DNA from: Thermogemmata fonticola
GTDB lineage: Bacteria; Planctomycetota; Planctomycetia; Gemmatales; Gemmataceae
Reading direction: 5' to 3'
Assembly: GCF_013694095.1 (NCBI RefSeq)
Contig: NZ_JACEFB010000003.1
Span: 248,001 to 312,000 of the forward strand
DNA: 64,000 bases
Shown here: positions 44,687 through 51,636 of the stretch, piece by piece
How positions within the stretch are numbered: the stretch's first letter is position 1
Layout: each line of letters begins with the position of its first letter
The notes under the pieces: generated by a model
Database searches by the model: none
The model's input: only the letters and a program-made list of their open reading frames with translations
Told to the model about the DNA's origin: nothing
Made by a program: the position numbers and the translations under genes

Positions 44687-44705
44687 GGTTCAGACCGCCT
44701 GAACC
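44687..44705. repeat. Perfect 7-bp inverted repeat
   Basis: GGTTCAG at 44687-44693 and CTGAACC at 44699-44705 with a 5-nt loop. It lies upstream of the small Pro-rich protein gene. It could be an operator or an RNA hairpin; no T-run follows on either strand directly. Confidence 0.5.
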
Positions 44706-45022
44706 GACCTCTATTTTCACCAAAAATCTTTACTTGTCCAGAAAAAACTTTCTGCTTTGGAAATTTTTTCTGCCCAGGTCAATCTTTATCATCGAAAAAT
44801 TCGATATAAAGCGAACATTTTTCAGATTTTGCGTGAAATGAGACTACCAAATCCGAAATGGGAGACGGTATCAGAAGCAATCCTCCAAGTTTTTGCAATG
44901 GCAAACTTTTATGGTATATTCCGAGTATTTCGCCTGATGATTTATGTGATCATATTACCATAAATGTTATTCAGTACAGTATTCCATAATCGATTGAGTC
45001 CTGGAAACACGGAGGAGGCGAC

Positions 45023-45066
45023 TATCGCGTCCCGCGGTTAGGACTGGGTAACCATCGCATCCCGCG
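45023..45066. repeat. 14-bp direct repeat, period 30
   Basis: ATCGCGTCCCGCGG at 45023-45036 and ATCGCATCCCGCGG at 45053-45066, with partly similar sequence between (GGACTGGG and GGATTGGG). Intergenic, upstream of the acyltransferase gene. Confidence 0.75.
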
Positions 45067-45306
45067 GCCCGGATTGGGCCTTGAGTTCGATTTGGGATTG
45101 AGAATGCTTACCGGAGGAAGTTAGGATGGCGACCTGGGAAGACGACCGGGGAAGGGGTGTGGAAAGGGATTGACCCTGCTCCGAAGCTGCCTTGCAGATA
45201 CTGACACCCATTCGGCAAGGAAGAAACGAACTCTCTCGGCGTTGGGAGAGGGGAAAGCGCGGAGCTTGGAGTGGGGAAGGCCGGACTTGAGGATGAGGAG
45301 GAAGAG

Positions 45307-46272
45307 GTGGCCCGCCGGCGACGTCGGAGCATCGATTGGGCAGTCTATGTGATATTGCGCTTGGTTGTGTGCCTGGTCCAAGCCCTACCCGTGTGGCTGG
45401 CCTTGGCAGCAGCGGAGGGGATCGCCTGGCTGCTATATCACACCGTCCCCTCCCGCCGGAGGATCGCCCAAGCTAACGTCGCCGCAGCGTTTCCCGATTG
45501 GTCTCCGGCCCGCCAGCAGAGGGTGGTCTTGGGGATGTATCGCCATTTCGTCCGGGCCGTGGTGGAAGGTTTGTTCCTATCGCGGAAGCTGCATTTGCAC
45601 ACCTGGCGAGCTTATCTAGACATCCGTCAGGCAAGCCAATTGCCTGAAGTGCTTCTCGATGCACGGCCCGTCCTGCTCGTCACAGGCCACTTCGGGAATT
45701 GGGAAGTCGGGGGTTACGTGCCAGCTCTTTTAGGGTTTCAGACCTACGCCATTGCTCGCGTGCTGGACAATCCCTATTTGGATCGTTTGGTGCGGCGGCT
45801 GCGGCAGTCGTCGGGCCAGACGCTGATCGCCAAAAAGGATGACTTTGAGCGTTTGACTGCGGTCCTGGCCTCTGGCGGCAAGGTAGCTACCCTGGCGGAT
45901 CAAGATGCCGGTCCTCGTGGAGTGTTTGTGCCGTTTTTCGGCCGTGCGGCCAGCACCCATAAGGCCGTGGCGCTCATGGCGTTGGAGTTTGATGCCCTCA
46001 TCGTGGTCCTTGGCATGCCGCGCATTCCCCGGAGCAGTCGCCGATTCGCCCCTCCTCCGCCGGGAAGTGAAGAGATTTGTTACGCCGTGGAAATCGAGGA
46101 GGTCATCGAACCGCGGGACTATGCCGGTTTACCCAACGCCGTCGTCCGAATTACGGAGCGTTACACCGCCGCTTTGGAAAGGCTCATCCGCCGCCACCCC
46201 CAGCAGTATTTCTGGGTGCATCGCCGCTGGAAACATCAGCCCCGGTCGTCTGCAGTACGCCAGGCAGCATGA
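45307..46272 (+). CDS. Lysophospholipid/lipid A acyltransferase, LpxL/HtrB family
   Basis: 321 residues. An N-terminal membrane segment (about 9-34) is followed by RRRIAQANVAAAFPDWSP and the catalytic HFGNWE (H-x4-E) in VLLVTGHFGNWEVGGY, then LADQDAGPRGVFVPFFGRAASTHKAVALMAL, which matches the LpxL/HtrB family. These enzymes add secondary acyl chains to lipid A. YFWVHRRWKHQP at the end is also typical. The GTG at 45307 follows GAGGAGGAAG and is preferred to a GTG at 45271. Whether it acts on lipid A or another lipid here is unknown. Confidence 0.9.
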   Translation: MARRRRRSIDWAVYVILRLVVCLVQALPVWLALAAAEGIAWLLYHTVPSRRRIAQANVAAAFPDWSPARQQRVVLGMYRHFVRAVVEGLFLSRKLHLHTWRAYLDIRQASQLPEVLLDARPVLLVTGHFGNWEVGGYVPALLGFQTYAIARVLDNPYLDRLVRRLRQSSGQTLIAKKDDFERLTAVLASGGKVATLADQDAGPRGVFVPFFGRAASTHKAVALMALEFDALIVVLGMPRIPRSSRRFAPPPPGSEEICYAVEIEEVIEPRDYAGLPNAVVRITERYTAALERLIRRHPQQYFWVHRRWKHQPRSSAVRQAA

Positions 46273-46446
46273 GAGAACACACCGCTTTGTGCCCAGCACT
46301 CCTCATAGACCAGACCGGTCTAAGAGCCTGGAAGCGTGGGAGACTGGATGCCTACGACGACTCCGGTTTTTTCCTCAAGAACTTGCCGAGACTCTCCCGT
46401 GGCTTCGGGAAAAGTCTTTCATGCGAGGGATAAACACTGGAGCTTA

Positions 46447-48342
46447 TCACGCGAGGCGGAAGGCTTCGCGGAGGCATTCGAGGGCTTCAGCTCCCCGCTC
46501 CTGATCGACCACCACGGCGACGCAGACTTCGCTGGTGTTGATCATATGGATGTTGATCTGTCGGGCGGCCAAAGCACCGAACATGGTCCGAGCCACACCG
46601 GTATGAGTCCGCATACCTACGCCGGTGACGTACAAGACGGCGATGTCCGCATCCCCCACCACGCGGCAGGACGGGTCGATACTGCGAAGCACCTCTTCTG
46701 TGCAATGCAAGGCTTGCTGGTAATCTCTGCGGGTGACCGTAAACGAAAGCTCAGCGCGGCCAGGGGCTACGATATTCTGCACGATCATATCCACCAAAAT
46801 GCCGGCCTGAGCCACCGCCGTGAACACACGAGCACAATTGCCGGGCCGGTCGGGCAAGTCGTGGATGGTCAAGCGGCACTGCTCGGTGTTGAGGTAGACG
46901 CCGCTGACCAGGACATCCTCCATGCCGGCCAGCCGGGCGATGGCGGCTTCATGATCTGCTTCCGAGTGCACCACCATTGGTTGGGGACGCGGGCGAAAGC
47001 CGTTATCCGCCGGTTCCGCGGGCACCCCCGCTCCCTTGCGGGGCAAGGCCAGGCCGAAAGCATCATGCACTGTGCGTAAGGCCCGCCGGCCCACCACGGC
47101 CTTGCGCGCCTCCAAATGGGCCTTCTTCGTCGGTTCCGAGGGCGTCTCCGTTGCCCACTCTTCCGCGGTAGTATTTTCCTCAACCAAAACGCTGATTTTG
47201 ATGTCCCCCGTGGTAATCATCTGGATATTGATCCCCGCTTGGGCCAAGGCCGAGAACATACGTTCGGCAACACCGGCGAGCGTCCGCATTCCCGCCCCGA
47301 CCACGGAAACCTTGCTGACCCGCCCGCTTTCCAGCAAGGTGGCCCCCATCTCGGCAACAATCGGCATCAGGATTTTTCGAGTCCGATCCAACTCACTGTT
47401 GAGCACGGTAAAGCCGATAGTCGCTCGTCCCCCGCGCCCCACACTCTGGGCGATCATGTCCACGGCAATGTTGGCATCGGCCAGGGCGGAGAAGATGCGG
47501 TGGGATACGCCCGGCCGATCCGGCACCCCTTCGAGGACCAAGCGGGATTCATCGGCGGCTAGCGCTGCACCACAGACCGGGAACTCGCTCATCCAGGGAG
47601 CTTCGGGCAAAATCCAGGTGCCCAGGGCATCGGAACGGGCGTTGCGCACCATAAGCGGCACATCGTATTTCTTGGCAAACTCGATGGAGCGGGAATGCAT
47701 CACACCTGCCCCCATGCTCGCCATCTCCAGCATCTCGTCGTAGCTGATCGCATCCATCTTGCGGGCATCGGGAACCAGACGCGGATCGCTGGTGTACACC
47801 CCATCCACATCGGTGTAGATTTCGCAGGTCACGTCATAGCCGGCCAATTTCATCGCCGCAGCTACGGCCACCGCTGTGGTGTCGCTCCCACCCCGGCCCA
47901 AGGTGGTAATGTCTCCTTCATCCGTCATCCCCTGGAAGCCAGCCAAGACCACGATCTGCCCCGCATCCAGCGCCGCACGCAACCGTCGGATGTCGATCGA
48001 ACGAATCCGAGCCTTGCGGTGATTCCGGTCGGTGAGGATGCCCACCTGCGGCCCCGTAAAACTGATCGCCTGTTCTCCCAACTCCTGGATCGCCATCGCC
48101 GTCAAGGCAATGGAGACCTGCTCGCCGGTAGCCAACAAAACATCCATCTCACGCGGCGAGGGCGTTGCCGTTATCTCGGCGGCCTTAGCGATCAGATCAT
48201 CCGTTGTTGTGCCTTGAGCCGACACGACCATAATAACCTGATAACCGGCATGTTTGGCCCGGATCGCCTTGCGCGCCGCCGCCAGGACCGACTCCGCATC
48301 CCGCAGACTTGAACCGCCAAACTTCTGGACAATTAGTCGCAC
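46447..48342 (-). CDS. lysC: Aspartate kinase with four ACT units
   Basis: 631 residues, about 200 more than single-pair enzymes. The kinase domain (1-250) has VQKFGGSSLRD, TTTDDLIAKA, ITTLGRGGSDTTAVA and EIYTDVDGVYTSDPR. It makes aspartyl phosphate, the first step to lysine, threonine and methionine. Two ACT pairs follow: one at about 265-410 (GVPDRPGVSHRIFSALADANI, VVGAGMRTLAGVAERMFSALAQAGIN) and a second at about 475-631 (DLPDRPGNCARVFTAVAQAGI, VTGVGMRTHTGVARTMFGALAARQIN). An Ala and Arg-rich linker joins them. Four-ACT aspartate kinases are known from cyanobacteria and some planctomycetes; two effector inputs are likely. The GTG start follows GGGGAGGGGAAC. Confidence 0.95.
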   Translation of the reverse strand: MRLIVQKFGGSSLRDAESVLAAARKAIRAKHAGYQVIMVVSAQGTTTDDLIAKAAEITATPSPREMDVLLATGEQVSIALTAMAIQELGEQAISFTGPQVGILTDRNHRKARIRSIDIRRLRAALDAGQIVVLAGFQGMTDEGDITTLGRGGSDTTAVAVAAAMKLAGYDVTCEIYTDVDGVYTSDPRLVPDARKMDAISYDEMLEMASMGAGVMHSRSIEFAKKYDVPLMVRNARSDALGTWILPEAPWMSEFPVCGAALAADESRLVLEGVPDRPGVSHRIFSALADANIAVDMIAQSVGRGGRATIGFTVLNSELDRTRKILMPIVAEMGATLLESGRVSKVSVVGAGMRTLAGVAERMFSALAQAGINIQMITTGDIKISVLVEENTTAEEWATETPSEPTKKAHLEARKAVVGRRALRTVHDAFGLALPRKGAGVPAEPADNGFRPRPQPMVVHSEADHEAAIARLAGMEDVLVSGVYLNTEQCRLTIHDLPDRPGNCARVFTAVAQAGILVDMIVQNIVAPGRAELSFTVTRRDYQQALHCTEEVLRSIDPSCRVVGDADIAVLYVTGVGMRTHTGVARTMFGALAARQINIHMINTSEVCVAVVVDQERGAEALECLREAFRLA

Positions 48343-49112
48343 GTTCCCCTCCCCGCTTGCCCTTCAACCGGGCGAGAACCTCAGTTGGGCCAGCATCGTC
48401 CCTCGCCCTCGCTCACTCACCTTGACATACCCCGCCGAGCCTTGGGAACTTGCGGAATGGTACGCTCCCCTTGGACCTATTGGGGCTGTCTCGTGACCGA
48501 TGCCAAGGCACGACCTGCCAACGCCGTCATTTCTAAGGAACCTCTCCCCCGATTGCCAGGGGGTCTATTCCTCCCGTTGGTGACACACACTTCCACTCCT
48601 CCCCTTCCTTATCAGGATGAGTCACTTTCCCGTAATCCAAGTCCAAGGAGTTCTTCTCAAACTTTGTCGGTGGCCGAAAAATGGCCATCCTCTGAAGCGT
48701 CTGACCGATTTTCGTACAGGGCAAAATCACCTTGACCTCTCTCCAATCCCTTATACCGCCCCCTTTTATGAGTAAGCCCCCACAAAGTATGCCGAGAAAT
48801 ATGTGAAACAGCACGGCTGAAAATGGCGGCTTCCTAGGGCTGAGCTGACTGTGGACAGCAAGTAAGGGTAAGGAGCTTTGGCATAATTTGGGTGATATAG
48901 ACGATTTGGTGCTGGTTTGGCACCGTATTTGCGGCAACAGGAATCAGTTGTTATCGACCCTCCTCCAGAAAAACTTGAAAAAAAATTTCGATTTTCTGGA
49001 AATGGGAATGGGAGAGAAACGTATAGTAGTGTAGGAAGTACGGCGTTGCATCCTCAAAGAGGTAATTCATCACTCTCTGAGCAACGCTGGCAGCTCCAGG
49101 AGGGACGCATCC
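48343..49112. other. Long intergenic region between lysC and csrA
   Basis: 770 nt between divergent genes with no supported protein gene. It includes a C-rich/G-rich inverted pair (CCCCC and GGGGG around 48546-48565), a small hairpin TGGCCGAAAAATGGCCA at about 48670-48686, and an AT-rich stretch at 48970-49030 that probably contains the csrA promoter (TATAGT at 49022-49027 is a possible -10). Several GGA triplets lie in the csrA leader. I see no known riboswitch. Confidence 0.45.
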
Positions 49113-49394
49113 ATGCTCGTGCTCACCCGTCGTCAAGGCGAGTCGATTGTAATCGGCAATGACATCAAAATCACTGTGGTGAGCTTAGGACCCGGGCGGG
49201 TAAAGCTAGGGATCGAAGCTCCGCCTCAAGTCCGAGTAGATCGGGAGGAAATCCACGCCCGGATCGTGCAGGAACAATCCGCGGATGTGTTGGCGGCGGT
49301 TGCTTCGGAAGCGACAGAAGATGGGAATGGTCCGAACACCTCCCAGCTCAGCAAGACGGAAGTTTTTTCGTCAGTCCCCCGGAAGCCCCGCTGA
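49113..49394 (+). CDS. csrA: Carbon storage regulator CsrA
   Basis: 93 residues. CsrA is an RNA-binding dimer that binds GGA motifs in leaders and changes translation or stability of target mRNAs. The core is intact: [51 protein letters not shown]. The tail from about residue 52 on is longer than in typical 61 to 75-residue CsrA and ends in basic RKPR. AGGAGGG precedes the ATG. In planctomycetes CsrA has been linked to central regulation, but its targets here are not known; its own leader has several GGA motifs. Confidence 0.95.
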   Translation: MLVLTRRQGESIVIGNDIKITVVSLGPGRVKLGIEAPPQVRVDREEIHARIVQEQSADVLAAVASEATEDGNGPNTSQLSKTEVFSSVPRKPR

Positions 49395-49525
49395 CAGAAC
49401 CACTTTCCATAATAGCAGGCAATGCTCGCACTTCGGGTGAGTATTGTCGCCCTCTCTTCTTTTTCTGATATCGAAGCGATCCTGTTCTGTACCGGCTCAG
49501 TTTCCTGATAACCCCTACCCCCGCC

Positions 49526-49645
49526 AATACCCAGGGTGTAACTAGATTCTCTGGGGGTTCTCTGCCGGGCAGCTCTGCTAGTCTGGGGAAACACCTCGCG
49601 GGTTCAGCCCCCACCCCCAGAAAATCTGGTTACACCCAATACCCA
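49526..49645. repeat. 8-bp target-site duplication flanking the mobile element
   Basis: AATACCCA at 49526-49533 and AATACCCA at 49638-49645 directly border the element. A ninth base (G) also matches on the right sides of both, so the duplication is 8 bp, or 9 bp if one terminal base is shared. Confidence 0.88.
49534..49637 (+). mobile_element. MITE-like element, copy 2, with target duplication
   Basis: 104 bp with no coding capacity. The terminal inverted repeats begin GGGTGTAAC and extend 25 bp (49534-49558 and 49613-49637) with two mismatches. The 54-bp interior is the reverse complement of that in copy 1 at about 90 percent identity. The perfect 8-bp flanking duplication shows it was inserted by a transposase supplied in trans. 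The parent transposase is not in the window; its family cannot be named from this alone. Confidence 0.92.
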
Positions 49646-49796
49646 GCGGCGGAGCAATTCGGCTTGCGATCCTGCAAGCCCCACGCTATCTCGCAAAAGG
49701 TCCAGGCTATTTCCCAAACGCCCTGAAGGGAGCTTAGCCTGGTCGCGGATTGGAAGCACCGAGGCGCAGGTCGAGGAATGACCGGGGAGGGGGACG

Positions 49797-50744
49797 GTGC
49801 CACGCTGGACGATCCTGGGGATTGGCGGTATTTGGCCCCTACTGAGCGCCGGTTGTGCCCATACTTGGGACGCCCTAACCAGCCAGCGCTTTCGGGACGC
49901 TCCCTTCGCCACCTTACGGCATCTGATCCAACCGGAAGACTCTGTGGCGGTGCTTTTAGCGGATCCACCCCGAAGCGGGGATGAGCGCGCGTCTGCTTGG
50001 CAGCGCCTGAGTGCGGAACGGTTCCACCAGTGTGCTCCGGAGCAACAGGTGCAGTTATGGCACATGCTGCAACACGACGCCACGCGGGAAGCTAGCCCCT
50101 GGGTACGCCTCTCGGCGATTCAGGCTCTGGGCCGGCTCCCTGACCCCCGCACGGTGGGCGTGCTCATCACAGCTTACCACCAGGCGGATGGCTATCCGGA
50201 AGGCTATCTCCCTCCGACGACCGCATCCCCTCACAACTCTGCAGTAAACACTGGGACCAGCGCGGGGCGCTTGCCGACCCGTGTGGGACATGATCCGCTG
50301 TTGGCCCTCAGCGGCCCCCGTGGCTTTCCCCCAGAATGGAGCAATGCGATCCGCTGTCGGGCGCTGGAAGCTCTGGGACAGACTCAAAGTGTGGAGGCTG
50401 TCCGATTCCTCGCTGCTGTCGCAGGGGCCTATCCAGACAACGCTGTCCCGGGAGCAGATGAGCGCGATGTGCGCTTGGCCGCCATCCGGGCCTTATCCCG
50501 CTGCCGACAACCCGAAGCGGTCGAGGCGTTGTTCCAAGTGCTCAAAAACAATACGCATTCCACCGATACCGCTCTTCTCCATCGCACCCATGAAGGGCTG
50601 GTCCGGCTGACCGGGCGGGATTTGCCTCCTGATCCTCAAAGCTGGCAAGAGGTTCTGCAAGCCGGTGTGACACTCGCTCCAGAGCCGGCTTGGTGGGAGG
50701 AAGCTGCTGACAAAGTCGTTCAAGCCGTCCGCTGGCTCCGCTAA
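49797..50744 (+). CDS. HEAT-repeat-like lipoprotein
   Basis: 315 residues. The GTG at 49797 follows GGGGAGGGGG and gives a lipoprotein signal ending in LLSAGC (Cys20). The rest has HEAT-like helical pairs: ASPWVRLSAIQALGRLPDPRTVGVLITAYHQ, IRCRALEALGQTQSVEAVRFLAAVA, DVRLAAIRALSRCRQPEAVEALFQVLK. A low-complexity insertion at about 140-180 breaks the series. It is probably a membrane-attached scaffold or binding protein. The next gene is convergent and 78 nt away. Confidence 0.8.
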   Translation: MPRWTILGIGGIWPLLSAGCAHTWDALTSQRFRDAPFATLRHLIQPEDSVAVLLADPPRSGDERASAWQRLSAERFHQCAPEQQVQLWHMLQHDATREASPWVRLSAIQALGRLPDPRTVGVLITAYHQADGYPEGYLPPTTASPHNSAVNTGTSAGRLPTRVGHDPLLALSGPRGFPPEWSNAIRCRALEALGQTQSVEAVRFLAAVAGAYPDNAVPGADERDVRLAAIRALSRCRQPEAVEALFQVLKNNTHSTDTALLHRTHEGLVRLTGRDLPPDPQSWQEVLQAGVTLAPEPAWWEEAADKVVQAVRWLR

Positions 50745-50822
50745 CGCCTCCAGGGGCTGGGCACGGAGGGGTCGCAAAAACCACCCTCCGGGGACGAACG
50801 CTTCGCTTCCGACCTGCGGTTC

Positions 50823-51584
50823 TCACTTGCCCGATTTCGGCGATTCCTGCTGGTCAGAGGAGACCTTCTCGAAAATGAGGCAGTAGTTCTCCTTCAAGCC
50901 AAGTTCCTTCTCTTCCCGCAGTCTCCGGAAGCCACAGGAAAGAATCTCTTTCTCGAAAACTTCCTGTCCTGCCCGCACATGGCCCAGCACCCACTCGGAG
51001 CTTTTACCGGGTATGCGGTGGAAGTCGATCAGAACCACTCTGCCCTGCGGCTTGAGGGCCTTATGGATGGCCGTCATCATCCGGAACGGATACTCGAAGT
51101 GGTGGTAGGTGTCGCAGATGAAGACCAAATCGACACTGTTCGATGGCAGATTTGGAGAAACGTCGCTTCCCTGTACAGTGATGACATTGCGTAGCCCCGC
51201 CTCACGGCACGTCCGTTCTATGTAAGCGAGGAATTTCTCGGAAATATCCACCGCGTACACCTTCCCCTCCGGTCCGACCTCTTGGGCAAAAAGGCGAGTG
51301 AACAAGCCTGTACCGGCCCCGATGTCGGCCACAATCATCCCGGCCCGGAGTCCACACACACCGACAATTTTCTGCCGCTGCTGGTAAATCTCCCGGCTTT
51401 CACCTTCAAAGGTTTTCAGATATTTGTTGATGTCCGGGTTCTTGAAAGCGTCGTTGATCCCCGGTTTGACGCTTTTCTCCTGGGCATACAGGGAAACACG
51501 CAGGGGGACAGCACCCACCAGCGTCAGGCCCAACATGACACTAGCTAGCGCGGCTGCTCCCAGCAGGCGATAGAATCCCGGCAT
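50823..51584 (-). CDS. Exported class I SAM-dependent methyltransferase
   Basis: 253 residues. The ATG at 51584 follows GGAGGAAG and gives a hydrophobic leader (about residues 7-27) resembling a signal peptide or anchor. The methyltransferase core has motif I VADIGAGTGLFTRLFA, followed by VYAVDISEKFLAYIE, DLVFICDTYHHFEYP and the later strand GRVVLIDFHRIPG. The substrate is unknown. Methyltransferases with export signals are unusual in most bacteria but occur in planctomycetes. It lies 52 nt downstream of the PQQ dehydrogenase gene on the same strand, so it may be co-transcribed with it. Confidence 0.85.
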   Translation of the reverse strand: MPGFYRLLGAAALASVMLGLTLVGAVPLRVSLYAQEKSVKPGINDAFKNPDINKYLKTFEGESREIYQQRQKIVGVCGLRAGMIVADIGAGTGLFTRLFAQEVGPEGKVYAVDISEKFLAYIERTCREAGLRNVITVQGSDVSPNLPSNSVDLVFICDTYHHFEYPFRMMTAIHKALKPQGRVVLIDFHRIPGKSSEWVLGHVRAGQEVFEKEILSCGFRRLREEKELGLKENYCLIFEKVSSDQQESPKSGK

Positions 51585-51636
51585 TTGTACTTCCTCCACG
51601 AAGGTGTGAAGACCCTGGTATCTACTGGGGCTTAGG

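Larger units (their letters stand above)
44642..45306. other. AT-rich intergenic region with hairpins and a direct repeat
   Basis: 665 nt between divergent genes. It is clearly AT-rich from about 44700 to 44990. It contains two perfect inverted repeats (44652-44677 and 44687-44705) and a two-copy direct repeat (45023-45066). An open frame at 44757-44963 starts at TTG with no ribosome-binding site. GAGGAGGAAG before 45307 is the ribosome-binding site of the acyltransferase. Confidence 0.5.
49395..49796. other. Intergenic region with mobile-element copy 2
   Basis: 402 nt between csrA and the HEAT-like lipoprotein gene. It contains the 104-bp MITE-like element with its 8-bp target duplication. 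The last bases hold GGGGAGGGGG, the ribosome-binding site of the lipoprotein gene. No other gene is supported. Confidence 0.6.

Noticed and set aside
44757-44963. 68-codon frame in the AT-rich gap
   Set aside because: TTG start, no ribosome-binding site, composition follows the local AT richness.
45125-45172. 15-codon frame with a GGAGGAAG-like site
   Set aside because: Too short to judge; ends before the acyltransferase gene and shows no leader-peptide features.
48343-48720. Lysine riboswitch upstream of lysC
   Set aside because: No recognisable lysine-element sequence; only small unrelated hairpins.
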